Shown: positions 33,122-41,841 of the stretch, piece after piece
Numbering within the stretch: position 1 is the stretch's first letter
Layout: the number at the start of each line of letters is the position of its first letter
Origin: Actinotignum schaalii
GTDB taxonomy: Bacteria > Actinomycetota > Actinomycetes > Actinomycetales > Actinomycetaceae
Length of the DNA: 64,000 bases
Direction: 5' to 3'
Assembly (NCBI RefSeq): GCF_000724605.1
Contig: NZ_CP008802.1
Span: 2,046,001 to 2,110,000 of the forward strand
Position numbers and translations under genes: made by a program
The notes under the pieces: model-generated
What the model saw: only the letters and a program-made list of their open reading frames with translations
The model's database searches: none
What the model was told of the DNA's origin: nothing

Positions 33122-34306
33122 TTATCTACGGTAAATTTCTTGGAAACCTTGGACGGATGGGAAGACTTCCGAGGAAGAAGCCATCTGCGTGAGGTCATCG
33201 GTGAGCGTGTCCAGCCCTTGCCGCAAAGCACCTAGGCAAATAGCGCGCGGGCCCAGAGCTGATACGGAAACTTCCGGCATAATCGGGCAGATCCGCCGTA
33301 AGTTCTCGATGAATCGCTCCAAGAAGGTATCCGCGTAGGCGGAGTATTTCCCGCCCACCACCACGTGGGAGGGAGCAAGCGCGAGGATCATAGCGGAGGC
33401 GCCCAGGGAGAGTGTATCGGCGAAGTCATCAACGAAATCGCGGGCGCGCGGATCGCTATCCACGCTCTCGAAAATCTTGGTGCGGGAAGGAACCCCACCT
33501 TCGGGGTACAGCTCCCGGGCATGGGTTGCCGCTTCGATATCGCGCCAGCGCAATACCCCAAGTTCGCCGATCAGGCCGGCCCCGCCCCGCAGCCCGCGGT
33601 GGATACGCCCGCCCACGATGGCGGCCGCACCGGTACGTTCCCCAGAGAGGATGTACACCACTTCATCATGGCCCTCCGCGGCTCCCTGCCAGGCTTCCCC
33701 GAGGGCACCGAGGGCGCAATCGCCGGCCACCACCGTGTGGCAGCCCAGCCTGCTCGAGATCTGAGCTGCGATATCGCTGCCCTGCCACCCGGGCATTCCA
33801 CTACCGCCGAAGTACTCCACTGCGCCGTCGTTAATAACACCGGGTGAGGCGACCGAACAAAGTGTAATATCGCTCACGTTTAGTGCGGCGTTCGCGAGAG
33901 TGCTCCGCCCCAGATCAACGGCCGCGTCGATACGTTCGTTAGCCACCTGAGCTGCGGAAAGTTCGCAGGTGCGCTCGGCAAGAACCTCGCCCCTGGCATT
34001 GCAGAGCATGGCGGTGCAATGGTGCGCGCCAATATCTAAACCGAGCACGTAAACGGCGTGCTCGTCCAAGACCCAGCGCACCGCCGGGCGCCCAAGGGTG
34101 TTTTCGGGCTCCAGTTGTTTGAGCCAACCCAAATCGTCAAGATCGGCCACGATGCTTTCCGCAGCCGGCCGCGTGACGCCAATTTTCCCCGCAATTTCCG
34201 CGATAGTCTGCGATTCGCGCACCAGGTACTGGCACGCCGCGAGGAGGTTCATGCGGCGCTGCACCCTGCGGGTCACCGCAGCCGGGAACTTCGAAACGTT
34301 TGACAT
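33122..34306 (-). CDS. ROK family transcriptional regulator of the galactoside locus
   Basis: 394 residues. A winged helix-turn-helix covers residues ~20-75 (TIAEIAGKIGVTRPAAESIV), followed by the ROK sugar-kinase-like domain beginning VLGLDIGAHHCTA. The zinc-binding CxCGxxGC motif of ROK proteins is absent; the corresponding region reads GLIGELGVLRW, so the metal site is missing. It is divergent to the ABC transporter operon, with a palindrome between the two starts, so it likely represses that operon and responds to a galactoside. ATG 34306 is chosen as the only start near the HTH; the ribosome site is weak. Confidence 0.88.
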   Translation of the reverse strand: MSNVSKFPAAVTRRVQRRMNLLAACQYLVRESQTIAEIAGKIGVTRPAAESIVADLDDLGWLKQLEPENTLGRPAVRWVLDEHAVYVLGLDIGAHHCTAMLCNARGEVLAERTCELSAAQVANERIDAAVDLGRSTLANAALNVSDITLCSVASPGVINDGAVEYFGGSGMPGWQGSDIAAQISSRLGCHTVVAGDCALGALGEAWQGAAEGHDEVVYILSGERTGAAAIVGGRIHRGLRGGAGLIGELGVLRWRDIEAATHARELYPEGGVPSRTKIFESVDSDPRARDFVDDFADTLSLGASAMILALAPSHVVVGGKYSAYADTFLERFIENLRRICPIMPEVSVSALGPRAICLGALRQGLDTLTDDLTQMASSSEVFPSVQGFQEIYRR

Positions 34307-34318
34307 ACTAAAGAAACT

Positions 34319-34332
34319 AACGTAATAATGTT
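34319..34332. promoter_or_regulatory. Candidate ROK operator
   Basis: AACGTAATAATGTT is an imperfect palindrome (half-sites AACGTAA and AACATTA) in the divergent gap between the ROK gene and the ABC transporter operon. Its AT richness also suits a -10 region. No second copy was found. Confidence 0.4.
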
Positions 34333-34418
34333 CGCGAGGCAACCGGTAACCAGATACTGGACCAGATACTGGATACGCAATGAAGCGAAAACCTGCCCCG
34401 GCAGGTATGGAGGCGATG

Positions 34419-35378
34419 ATGCACACAGCCGCAGCTACAGCCGAGAACGGCGTAGTACCCGCACGAAAGAAACCCCGCGCCCAAGGAACTCCGCGCGGGA
34501 GCCGCTTCCACCGCAAGGGGGAGGGGCGCGCGGCGGTCCTCTTCCTGGCTCCGGCAGTCATCGGATTCGTGGTCTTCTACCTCATTCCGATTGTGCGCGG
34601 TATCCACATGTCCTTTACCGATTGGAACCTGCTCGAGGACGCAAAGTGGGTGGGCTGGGATAACTACGCACGGCTCCTTTCGGATGACACCTTCCTCAAC
34701 TCCATTAAGGTCACGGTCATCTACGTACTCGTGAATATTTCCACCCAGACCATTCTGGGGCTCGGCATCGCTTTCCTCATGCAAAAGGTTTCGCAATCCA
34801 CCCTGGTGCGTTCCGTTTTGCTCCTTCCCTGGCTCGTTCCCAATGTCACGATCGCGGCCATTACGCTGTTCATCCTCGATCCCACGGTTGGCCTGCTCAA
34901 CCACCTCATCGGTTTTATCGGGGTCGGTCCCATTTCCTTCTACGGCAACCCGGATATCGCGATCTACACCGTGGCTTTGGTGAACTCCTGGCGCAATATG
35001 GGCTACACCGGGCTGCTGCTTTTCGCGGGAATGCAAACAATTCCGCGCATGATCTACGAAGCGGCGGAGACGGAAGGCGCCTCCACCTGGCAAACATTCC
35101 GCCACGTCACCCTGCCGCTGCTGCGTCCCATCCTCGTCATGGTTGTGGTGGTCTCCATGATCGGTTCCTTCCAGATCTTTGACACCGTTTCGGTTGCCAC
35201 CTCGGGCGGGCCGGGTAACTCCACTCGGGTGATTTACCTGTATATCTACGAAAAAGCCTTCGAACAATTCGATATGGGTTATGCCTCCGCGATGGCGGTG
35301 GTGCTCATGCTGGCCCTGGTTGTTATTACGATCATCCAGCTGCGGCTCGCTCGCTCCAACGAATCCGATATGAACTAA
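34419..35378 (+). CDS. Carbohydrate ABC transporter permease (MalF type)
   Basis: 319 residues with six membrane helices after a ~35-residue basic cytosolic start. The EAA loop reads YEAAETEGASTWQTF and contacts the ATPase. GGAGG at 34409-34413 places the start at ATG 34419 (ATG 34416 is too close). It heads the operon permease-permease-binding protein-GH36-GH16, so it should import a galactose-containing oligosaccharide. No ATPase is encoded, as is usual for actinobacterial sugar importers served by a shared MsiK-type ATPase. Confidence 0.93.
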   Translation: MHTAAATAENGVVPARKKPRAQGTPRGSRFHRKGEGRAAVLFLAPAVIGFVVFYLIPIVRGIHMSFTDWNLLEDAKWVGWDNYARLLSDDTFLNSIKVTVIYVLVNISTQTILGLGIAFLMQKVSQSTLVRSVLLLPWLVPNVTIAAITLFILDPTVGLLNHLIGFIGVGPISFYGNPDIAIYTVALVNSWRNMGYTGLLLFAGMQTIPRMIYEAAETEGASTWQTFRHVTLPLLRPILVMVVVVSMIGSFQIFDTVSVATSGGPGNSTRVIYLYIYEKAFEQFDMGYASAMAVVLMLALVVITIIQLRLARSNESDMN

Positions 35379-35394
35379 GGGGCTGGGAAGAACA

Positions 35395-36306
35395 ATGAAG
35401 CTGATCGCACGCACAACGAAAAAACGGCACCAGCCCGTGACGGCCCGAAAAGTGGCGGGATGGGGATTGCTTATCCTTCTCATTATCGTCACGGTTCTTC
35501 CGCTCCTGTGGGCGCTGCGTACCGCACTCACACCCAATTCGGAAATCTTCTCCGGGAACTATTCCCTCATCCCTGAGAACGCCACCACCATCAATTTCCA
35601 GCGGGTGCTGGGCATGACCACCCCGGAAGAAAGCGTGGCCGCGGGAGGCACGGCCGCCACCATCAACTTCTGGCTCTATATGCGCAACTCGCTGCTTTTC
35701 GTGGCGATTCTAGTTTTCGCTCAGGTGACCACCTCCACCATGGCCGCCTACGCGCTCTCACGCCTGCACTTCCGCGGCCGGGACACCCTGTTCGTCACCC
35801 TGCTCGTGGCGCTCATGATTCCCCCGATCTTCGTGGCACTTCCCAACTTCGTGCTCATGGACAAATTGGCGTGGATCAACACCTTCCAGGGCTTGCTCGC
35901 CCCGTACGTGCTCATCTGCCCCTTCGGGATTTTCTTCCTGCGCCAGTTCATGCTGTCGCTCCCGCGAGAAGTGGAAGAAGCCGCCATGCTCGACGGCGCG
36001 AGCCGGTGGACGGTATTCCGGAAAATGATCGTGCCCATGTGCGCCGCACCCATCACCACCCTCGCGATTATCCAAGCGGTATTCGGATGGAACGAATACA
36101 TGTGGCCCCAGCTCATCGCCAAGGGCGACTCCGTGCGGCTCCTCAACGTGGCCCTCTCCGTTTTCGCGCAGTCCTCACCCTCCACCCGCCCCGATTGGGC
36201 CGGGCTCATGGCCGCGGCAACCTTGCAGATCATCCCGATGTTTATCTTGCTCATTATCTTCGGCAAGCGCCTGGTTAACTCTCTTGGTTTGACCGCCGCG
36301 AAATAG
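35395..36306 (+). CDS. Carbohydrate ABC transporter permease (MalG type)
   Basis: 303 residues, six membrane helices; EAA loop EEAAMLDGASRWTVF near residue 195. It pairs with the preceding permease, 16 bases upstream. A ~65-residue loop after helix 1 (GMTTPEESVAAGGTAAT) lies outside, as in MalG-type proteins. Confidence 0.93.
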   Translation: MKLIARTTKKRHQPVTARKVAGWGLLILLIIVTVLPLLWALRTALTPNSEIFSGNYSLIPENATTINFQRVLGMTTPEESVAAGGTAATINFWLYMRNSLLFVAILVFAQVTTSTMAAYALSRLHFRGRDTLFVTLLVALMIPPIFVALPNFVLMDKLAWINTFQGLLAPYVLICPFGIFFLRQFMLSLPREVEEAAMLDGASRWTVFRKMIVPMCAAPITTLAIIQAVFGWNEYMWPQLIAKGDSVRLLNVALSVFAQSSPSTRPDWAGLMAAATLQIIPMFILLIIFGKRLVNSLGLTAAK

Positions 36307-36378
36307 GCGGGCACAAGTCAAGTACCCAAAAATTGAAATAAGAACGACGACGACGTCACCTTCGAGAAAGGAACTCAG

Positions 36379-37743
36379 ATGCGTAAGGTATCGCAACTGG
36401 TCGCCATAGGTGCAACTATGTGCCTCGCATTGGGAGCGTGCTCCAACGGCACCTCCGTATCCCAAGGGAAAAGTGACTCTGGCAAAGAGTCCAACTCCAA
36501 AGAAGTCACCTACCGGCTCTGGGACGCTGGCCAGCAGGCCACCTACCAGAAGTGCGCGGTTGCTTTTGAAAAGGAAACCGGTATCAAGGTTAAGATTGAA
36601 CAGCAGGGCTGGGATGACTACTGGAAGAATCTGACCACCGACCTCGTTTCTGGCACCGCACCGGATGTTATTACCAACCACGTGCAGTACTATCCCGAGC
36701 TCGCGGGTAAGGGCCAGCTCCTGGACCTCAACCAGTACATGAAAGATGGGGAGATTGATTTCTCCAAGTACACCGGTGAACTTGCCAACCTGTGGGTCAA
36801 GGACGGTAAACGCTACGGCATCCCGCAGGACTGGGACACCATCGCTTTTGTCTACAACACCAAACTCATCGAAGAGGCAGGGGTCTCCGCCGATGAGCTC
36901 AAGAAGCTGACCTGGAATCCGCAAGACGGCGGTACTTTCGGCAAACTCATCGCCCATCTGACCATCGATAATAACGGCAAGCGCGGCGATGAACCCGGTT
37001 TCGATAAGAACAATGTCAAGGTTTACGGCTGGGGCCTGGAAAAGGGCGGCGGGATCGTCGGCCAGGGCCAGTGGTCGTGGTTCGCCCTCTCCAATGGCTT
37101 CAAGTACCTCGACAAGAATCCTTTCGGCACCGAGTACAAGATGAACGATCCCAAGCTCGCCGAAGCGATGACCTGGTGGCAAAAGCAAATCGAAGCAGGA
37201 TACGTTACCCCGCTGGAAATTGCCGGTCCGCTGGGCCTGGAACCCATGATGGAACAGGGCAAGGCTGCGCTGGTTCCCGATGGATCCTGGCGTATTAAAA
37301 TGTGGTCCAGCTCGGAGAAAAACAAGTTCGGTTTCGCCCCGCTTCCCGAAGGTCCGCAAGGCCGCAAGACCATTATTAACGGCCTGGCTCCCTCCATCAC
37401 CAAGCAGGCAAAGAATCCCGAAGCTGCGTTCCAGTGGGTCAAGTTCCTTACCTCGGATAAGTGCCAGTCCATCGTTGCCGAAGATGCGGTTGTCTTCCCC
37501 TCGCTGACCGAATACTCCGAGAAGGCCGCCCAATCGCATGAAAAGGCAGGCCGGGACGTTTCGGCATTCACCGAAATCACCAAGGATGCCTCCAACCTCG
37601 CGTACTACCCGATCACCGATAAGGGCAATGAGATCGCAACGGAAGGCCAGGTCACCTTCGATGAGATCGAACAGCTCTCCGTTGAGCCGGCCGAGGCACT
37701 GGCCAAGCTCAATGACAAGGTGAACTCCATCCTCACCAAGTAA
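36379..37743 (+). CDS. Sugar ABC transporter binding lipoprotein
   Basis: 454 residues. Signal peptide with lipobox LGAC and Cys at residue 21, followed by a Ser/Lys-rich linker and the family 1 solute-binding fold (TGIKVKIEQQGWDDYW near 70, DLNQYMKDGEIDF, then VPDGSW). It would capture the oligosaccharide for the two permeases. AAAGGA precedes the ATG. A strong hairpin right after the stop probably protects this part of the mRNA so that the binding protein is made in excess. Confidence 0.94.
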   Translation: MRKVSQLVAIGATMCLALGACSNGTSVSQGKSDSGKESNSKEVTYRLWDAGQQATYQKCAVAFEKETGIKVKIEQQGWDDYWKNLTTDLVSGTAPDVITNHVQYYPELAGKGQLLDLNQYMKDGEIDFSKYTGELANLWVKDGKRYGIPQDWDTIAFVYNTKLIEEAGVSADELKKLTWNPQDGGTFGKLIAHLTIDNNGKRGDEPGFDKNNVKVYGWGLEKGGGIVGQGQWSWFALSNGFKYLDKNPFGTEYKMNDPKLAEAMTWWQKQIEAGYVTPLEIAGPLGLEPMMEQGKAALVPDGSWRIKMWSSSEKNKFGFAPLPEGPQGRKTIINGLAPSITKQAKNPEAAFQWVKFLTSDKCQSIVAEDAVVFPSLTEYSEKAAQSHEKAGRDVSAFTEITKDASNLAYYPITDKGNEIATEGQVTFDEIEQLSVEPAEALAKLNDKVNSILTK

Positions 37744-37759
37744 CCCCCATTACCTACAC

Positions 37760-37800
37760 AGCGGGGTGCGGTTAGGCACTCGAGCTAACCGCACCCCGCT
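37760..37800 (+). terminator. Intercistronic hairpin after the binding-protein gene
   Basis: AGCGGGGTGCGGTTAG (37760-37775) pairs perfectly with 37785-37800 around a 9-base loop; a T-containing stretch (GCATATCTTT) follows. It is a partial terminator or mRNA stabiliser between the binding protein and the GH36 gene. Confidence 0.8.
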
Positions 37801-37822
37801 GCATATCTTTCGCGGAGAAAAC

Positions 37823-39349
37823 ATGGACATCCACACCGACTCAGGCACGTTCACCGTCCACGGGGCCAGCGCCGTCGTACCACTTAATACAAGCGACTAC
37901 CTCATTACCGGAACGTCGTGGAAACTCTCCCACCCGTGGGGCGCCACCGACTACTACCGGCACGGCTGGAATTCCTGGACCCCCACGCGGTGGTGGACAC
38001 TGCGCCGCGAACCGTGGCGAATCTGGGACAAGCCTTTACGCGCGCTCACGGCCGACGACGCCGCAACGGATACTTCCACTGAGCATCACTCGTCCATGGT
38101 CACCGCGTTGAGCGGCCCGGAAGGGCGCACCCTCCTTATCGGAGCCGTGCACGCCTCCTCGCCGCTCTTGAGAATCACCGCGGAAGAAATAGCAGCCAGC
38201 GCGGAAGCCGGGGAGGCTTCGTGGCTGGTAAGCATCGGAACCGAACCCGAGGTATTTGACCGCTACGCGGGTGTTCTCACAGAAGAATATCTGGGGGAGC
38301 GCACCCCGCTACGGGCGGCAGAAACGCTCGGACCGGTGTGGTCCTCCTGGTATTCCTGGTTTGAAGAAATAACCGCGGAGATTATTACCGCGGAAATAGC
38401 GCCCGCGCGGGAGCTGGGATACGGCACCATCCAGATCGATGACGGTTGGGAACGCCGGGTCGGGGACTGGCGGGCCAACGCGAAATTCGCCGCGGGTATG
38501 CCGGATGTGTTTGCCAAGATTCACGATGCGGGCCTGAAAGCCGGGCTGTGGGTGGCGCCCTTTATTGCCCTCCCGGATACTCCGGTGGTTTCTTCCTATC
38601 CGGAGCTGTTCCTCCACAACGCGGATGGCTCCCTGACCGTAACCGGCAATAATTGGGGAGCGAATTATTACGCCCTCGATTTTTCCAAGCCCCAAGCGCA
38701 CGACTGGCTCGCTACCACTATGTCCACGATCCAGGGCTGGGGTGTGGATATGTTCAAGCTTGATTTCATCTATGCCGCCGCGGTCGCCGGGGAACGCACG
38801 GGCGGGATGCCGCGCGAAGAAGCCTACCGAAGCGGCCTGGAAACAATTCGCGCCGCCCTGGGTGACGACGTGTATTTGCTCGGTTCCGGAGCGGTTATAA
38901 ACGCGTCCCTCGGGGTGCTGGACGGGGTCCGGGTAGGCCCGGATACCGCACCCTACTGGGATAATAGCGAACGGGTGCGGGACCCATCCGGGCCGGCGGT
39001 GGTCAACGCGCTGCGGAATTCGCTTTCGCGTACCTGGCTTAAGCCGCTCCTCGACTGCGACCCCGATGTTGCCTACTTCCGCACCCGCGGATCGCTGCTT
39101 TCTCCCGAGGTTAATGCCTTGACCGCGGATGCGGCACTCGCGTGTGAATTCGCGCAATGCTCCTGCCCGGCGGCCTGGCTCAGCGAAGAAGAAAAAGCGG
39201 CGGTGCGGGCCTGGACCGCGCGTTTCCGCGGGGCTCCGGCGGTTCGCCAACTCGGGCGGTATCGCTTTGAGATCAACGGGGAGATCATCGATTTTGATCC
39301 CTACCTCAACCCGACAACCCGTGTTTCTGACCGGCTCTTGGTGAAGTAA
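37823..39349 (+). CDS. GH36-like alpha-galactosidase
   Basis: 508 residues, no signal peptide, so cytosolic. The barrel carries DDGWE near residue 207, the nucleophile Asp314 in FKLDF and the acid/base Asp374 in VGPDTAPYW, the pattern of clan GH-D enzymes. An N-terminal beta-sandwich (HGWNSWTPTRWW near 50) and a short C-terminal domain flank it. It would release galactose from imported alpha-galactosides such as melibiose, raffinose or host Gal-alpha-Gal glycans; the galK/T/E genes nearby then use it. Start 37823 follows GGAGAAAAC; the in-frame upstream codons lie inside the hairpin. Confidence 0.9.
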   Translation: MDIHTDSGTFTVHGASAVVPLNTSDYLITGTSWKLSHPWGATDYYRHGWNSWTPTRWWTLRREPWRIWDKPLRALTADDAATDTSTEHHSSMVTALSGPEGRTLLIGAVHASSPLLRITAEEIAASAEAGEASWLVSIGTEPEVFDRYAGVLTEEYLGERTPLRAAETLGPVWSSWYSWFEEITAEIITAEIAPARELGYGTIQIDDGWERRVGDWRANAKFAAGMPDVFAKIHDAGLKAGLWVAPFIALPDTPVVSSYPELFLHNADGSLTVTGNNWGANYYALDFSKPQAHDWLATTMSTIQGWGVDMFKLDFIYAAAVAGERTGGMPREEAYRSGLETIRAALGDDVYLLGSGAVINASLGVLDGVRVGPDTAPYWDNSERVRDPSGPAVVNALRNSLSRTWLKPLLDCDPDVAYFRTRGSLLSPEVNALTADAALACEFAQCSCPAAWLSEEEKAAVRAWTARFRGAPAVRQLGRYRFEINGEIIDFDPYLNPTTRVSDRLLVK

Positions 39350-39433
39350 GACACGGATGCCGCTTCCACCAGTTGGGTGGAGCACGCAGCGATGCCGCTC
39401 CGAAGATGAAGCACGTTCCCGAAAGGACACCTC

Positions 39434-40756
39434 ATGAAATTCGGCAAAAATATGCTTCTACGGCGAAGCGTGAGCAGCGCCGCGCTCCTCGCTGTGGTTG
39501 GCGCAGCAACGCTCCTTCCCTGCACCAGTGCCGCGGCTCCCTCGAAAGGCCTGGGCGGTAGCGTGGCTTCCCCGGAACAGATTATTGACCCGGCCACGCC
39601 GGCTAAAGAAGGAATGGTGCTGACCGCATCTTCCGAATTCAACGGCACAAACATCAACGATGCCCTCTTCACGGACCGCTACCTACCCCACTGGTCAACA
39701 TCTTCCGGAACCAAAGCAAACTACGAGGTGAGCAACGGTACCCTCAAACTCAAGATCACCGCGGATCAACAACCCTGGGACCCGAGCTTTGACGGCTCAA
39801 CGCGGGTTTCGTCCTTGCAGACCTATCAAAAAGACTATTTGCACGAGTGGACCAAGTACCCCGGGATCGCGCAGCATACGCAGCCATTCCGAGGGCACCT
39901 CCAAAAATATGGATATTTCGAGCTGCGAGCCCGCGCCGCGAGCGGGGGAGGCCTGCACAGCGCCTGGTGGATGACCGGTGCCAATCAAGACGTGCCCGAA
40001 GGGCAGGGCGGATGGTCACGCCAGAACGGCGAAGTTGATATTTTCGAGATCCTCGGGCGCAATAACGCTACCGTGGCGCAAAGCGCTATTCACCCCTGGG
40101 GTGATTGGGGCCGGCTCTTCCCCTGGACAACCAAGATTTCCACCGGCACCGATCTTTCCGAAGGTTTCCACACTTACGGCTTTGAATGGAAACCCTCGGG
40201 GATGAAGGTGTACATCGACGGCGTTGAGAAATTCTCCACCCCGCTATCCCCGAATTATCCGATGCTCACCTACCTCGGCCTGTACGAGAAACGCGAAGCT
40301 GACTCCTGGACCGGTCCTTTCGATCCCGCGATCCCGTATCCGAAGACCTTCGAGATTGATTATTTCCGCGCGTACCAATATGCGCCGAGCTCACTGCCCT
40401 ATACCCTCGCGACGACCGATGGAGTGATGCGGGGCGAAACCCGGGTTGCGGGCGGGACAACGCGGTGGTTGGGTGGCCCGGGTAATGACGTCACCCTCAC
40501 CTCCGTTTATGCGCCGGAAACTGGCACGTATCGCCTCGGCATTGAATACCGTAGCGGTGAGGTGCGTGACCTCCACGTAGATGTGAACGACGACGCATAT
40601 GTGCTCGGCGGCCTATCAACGGGATCTTTCAGCGGCGCATTCTCCTGGGTGAATACCTCGGTCTCCTTACGCCAAGGTTGGAATACCGTGCGCCTGGGGA
40701 ATCCGAACGCTCCCGCACCCGACCTTCGCAATATCAGAATAGAATCGAGGGAATGA
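39434..40756 (+). CDS. Secreted GH16 glycoside hydrolase with C-terminal carbohydrate-binding-like domain
   Basis: 440 residues. A signal peptide (basic start, hydrophobic core, cleavage near SAAAP about residue 37) leads to a GH16 jelly-roll whose catalytic motif is EVDIFE: nucleophile Glu200, Asp202 and acid/base Glu205. The last ~120 residues (TLATTDGVMRGETRVAGG, TGTYRLGIEYRSG, ending with GWNTVRLGNP) resemble a CBM6/35-type sugar-binding module. GH16 enzymes cut internal beta-1,3/1,4-glucosyl or galactosyl links. In a galactose locus, an endo-beta-galactosidase-like activity on host or plant glycans is a reasonable guess, not a finding. AAAGGA precedes the ATG. Confidence 0.9.
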   Translation: MKFGKNMLLRRSVSSAALLAVVGAATLLPCTSAAAPSKGLGGSVASPEQIIDPATPAKEGMVLTASSEFNGTNINDALFTDRYLPHWSTSSGTKANYEVSNGTLKLKITADQQPWDPSFDGSTRVSSLQTYQKDYLHEWTKYPGIAQHTQPFRGHLQKYGYFELRARAASGGGLHSAWWMTGANQDVPEGQGGWSRQNGEVDIFEILGRNNATVAQSAIHPWGDWGRLFPWTTKISTGTDLSEGFHTYGFEWKPSGMKVYIDGVEKFSTPLSPNYPMLTYLGLYEKREADSWTGPFDPAIPYPKTFEIDYFRAYQYAPSSLPYTLATTDGVMRGETRVAGGTTRWLGGPGNDVTLTSVYAPETGTYRLGIEYRSGEVRDLHVDVNDDAYVLGGLSTGSFSGAFSWVNTSVSLRQGWNTVRLGNPNAPAPDLRNIRIESRE

Positions 40757-40817
40757 GGACGACGCAGGCGTTACTCAGCGGAGAGCGCCTGCGGCACGCG
40801 CGCCCAGCGGAGGTGAT

Positions 40818-41312
40818 ATGGCTACTGATATAACGACGATACTGAGCCCCAGAACGATCAGGAATATTCTGCGTTTTCGAACGGCTTGTATGGTTGTTCT
40901 TGCCGTGCTCGTTGCGTGGCTGGGGGCTATAGGCGCGCTCTACTGGAATATCGTTCCAGGATTCTATATTGACCGAACCCCTACGATTCCCGAGGATGCG
41001 CACATGATCGTCAATCAGGTCACTGCCGGGGAAAAGATTTTCACGGTATATCGGGATGAGGGCGATGTATGCGTCGCCGCGTACGGGAAGGCATTTGATA
41101 TCCCGTATACGGAATGTGTGCCGACCGCAGAACAGATTGAGCCCTCGGATATCACCGTGCAATGGCTTGGTTTCAACGGCGAGGAAGTGGACCCGGATTC
41201 TCCCGAGGTTGCGGCGGTTCATTTTCGCATCGCCGCAGGAGGGAAGATCATCCTCGAGAAAACCGAGTCATACTTTGAGGAAGCGTTTCATTTACTTGGA
41301 AAGATCATCTAG
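40818..41312 (+). CDS. Hypothetical protein with one membrane helix
   Basis: 164 residues. A single hydrophobic helix at residues ~23-46 (VVLAVLVAWLGAIGALYW) anchors a ~115-residue domain that is probably outside, rich in beta-strand-like stretches and with two cysteines (CVAAYG and TECVP) that could form a disulfide. GGAGG lies 3-4 bases before the ATG. I do not recognise a family. Position right behind the GH16 gene does not prove a link. Confidence 0.7.
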   Translation: MATDITTILSPRTIRNILRFRTACMVVLAVLVAWLGAIGALYWNIVPGFYIDRTPTIPEDAHMIVNQVTAGEKIFTVYRDEGDVCVAAYGKAFDIPYTECVPTAEQIEPSDITVQWLGFNGEEVDPDSPEVAAVHFRIAAGGKIILEKTESYFEEAFHLLGKII

Positions 41313-41337
41313 CGGGATGATCTAGGTGGTGCTTGGG

Positions 41338-41841
41338 CTACAAGCCAGGGGCTGATTCGTCCGGTGTTGGTACATCGGGTGTTGGCGCATTCGGCGCGGT
41401 TGTGCCAGGAGCCTGCTCATGGGCGCGCAAATCTTGGTCCTGTGATTGCTGCCGGAGGAAAGTTTCATAACGGATTTTTTCTTTGCGGAAGCGGCAAGCT
41501 AGTAAGCAGACAAAGGCATAAACTCCGCAATTCACAAGGAGATAACCGCCGAAGAAGCGCGGCATATCCGGAAACCAATCCCACGCCAGCGGCCACATTC
41601 CCAGGCCTGCTACCAATCCGATAAAGATGCTGATCCCGCACAAAACTAAGGATTTTCGGGATACCAGGCGCAGCGGAAGAATCAAACCGAGGAGACTGCA
41701 CGCGAGTATAGATCCCAAGGCAAAGTACCCGGAGTAGTACCACTTGTCGGGCTGAATGAGGTCCATAATGGGATACGCGGCATGGCATACAAAGATCAGC
41801 AGTGCCACGGACGCATACGACTTCCAGCTAAGATTCTTCAC
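41338..41841 (-). CDS. Hypothetical four-helix membrane protein
   Basis: 167 residues, four hydrophobic helices within residues 10-115, then a cytosolic tail of charged and Pro/Thr-rich sequence (TPDVPTPDE). Its start overlaps the end of the MFS transporter gene by 14 bases, so the two are co-translated. No family recognised. Confidence 0.7.
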   Translation of the reverse strand: MKNLSWKSYASVALLIFVCHAAYPIMDLIQPDKWYYSGYFALGSILACSLLGLILPLRLVSRKSLVLCGISIFIGLVAGLGMWPLAWDWFPDMPRFFGGYLLVNCGVYAFVCLLACRFRKEKIRYETFLRQQSQDQDLRAHEQAPGTTAPNAPTPDVPTPDESAPGL

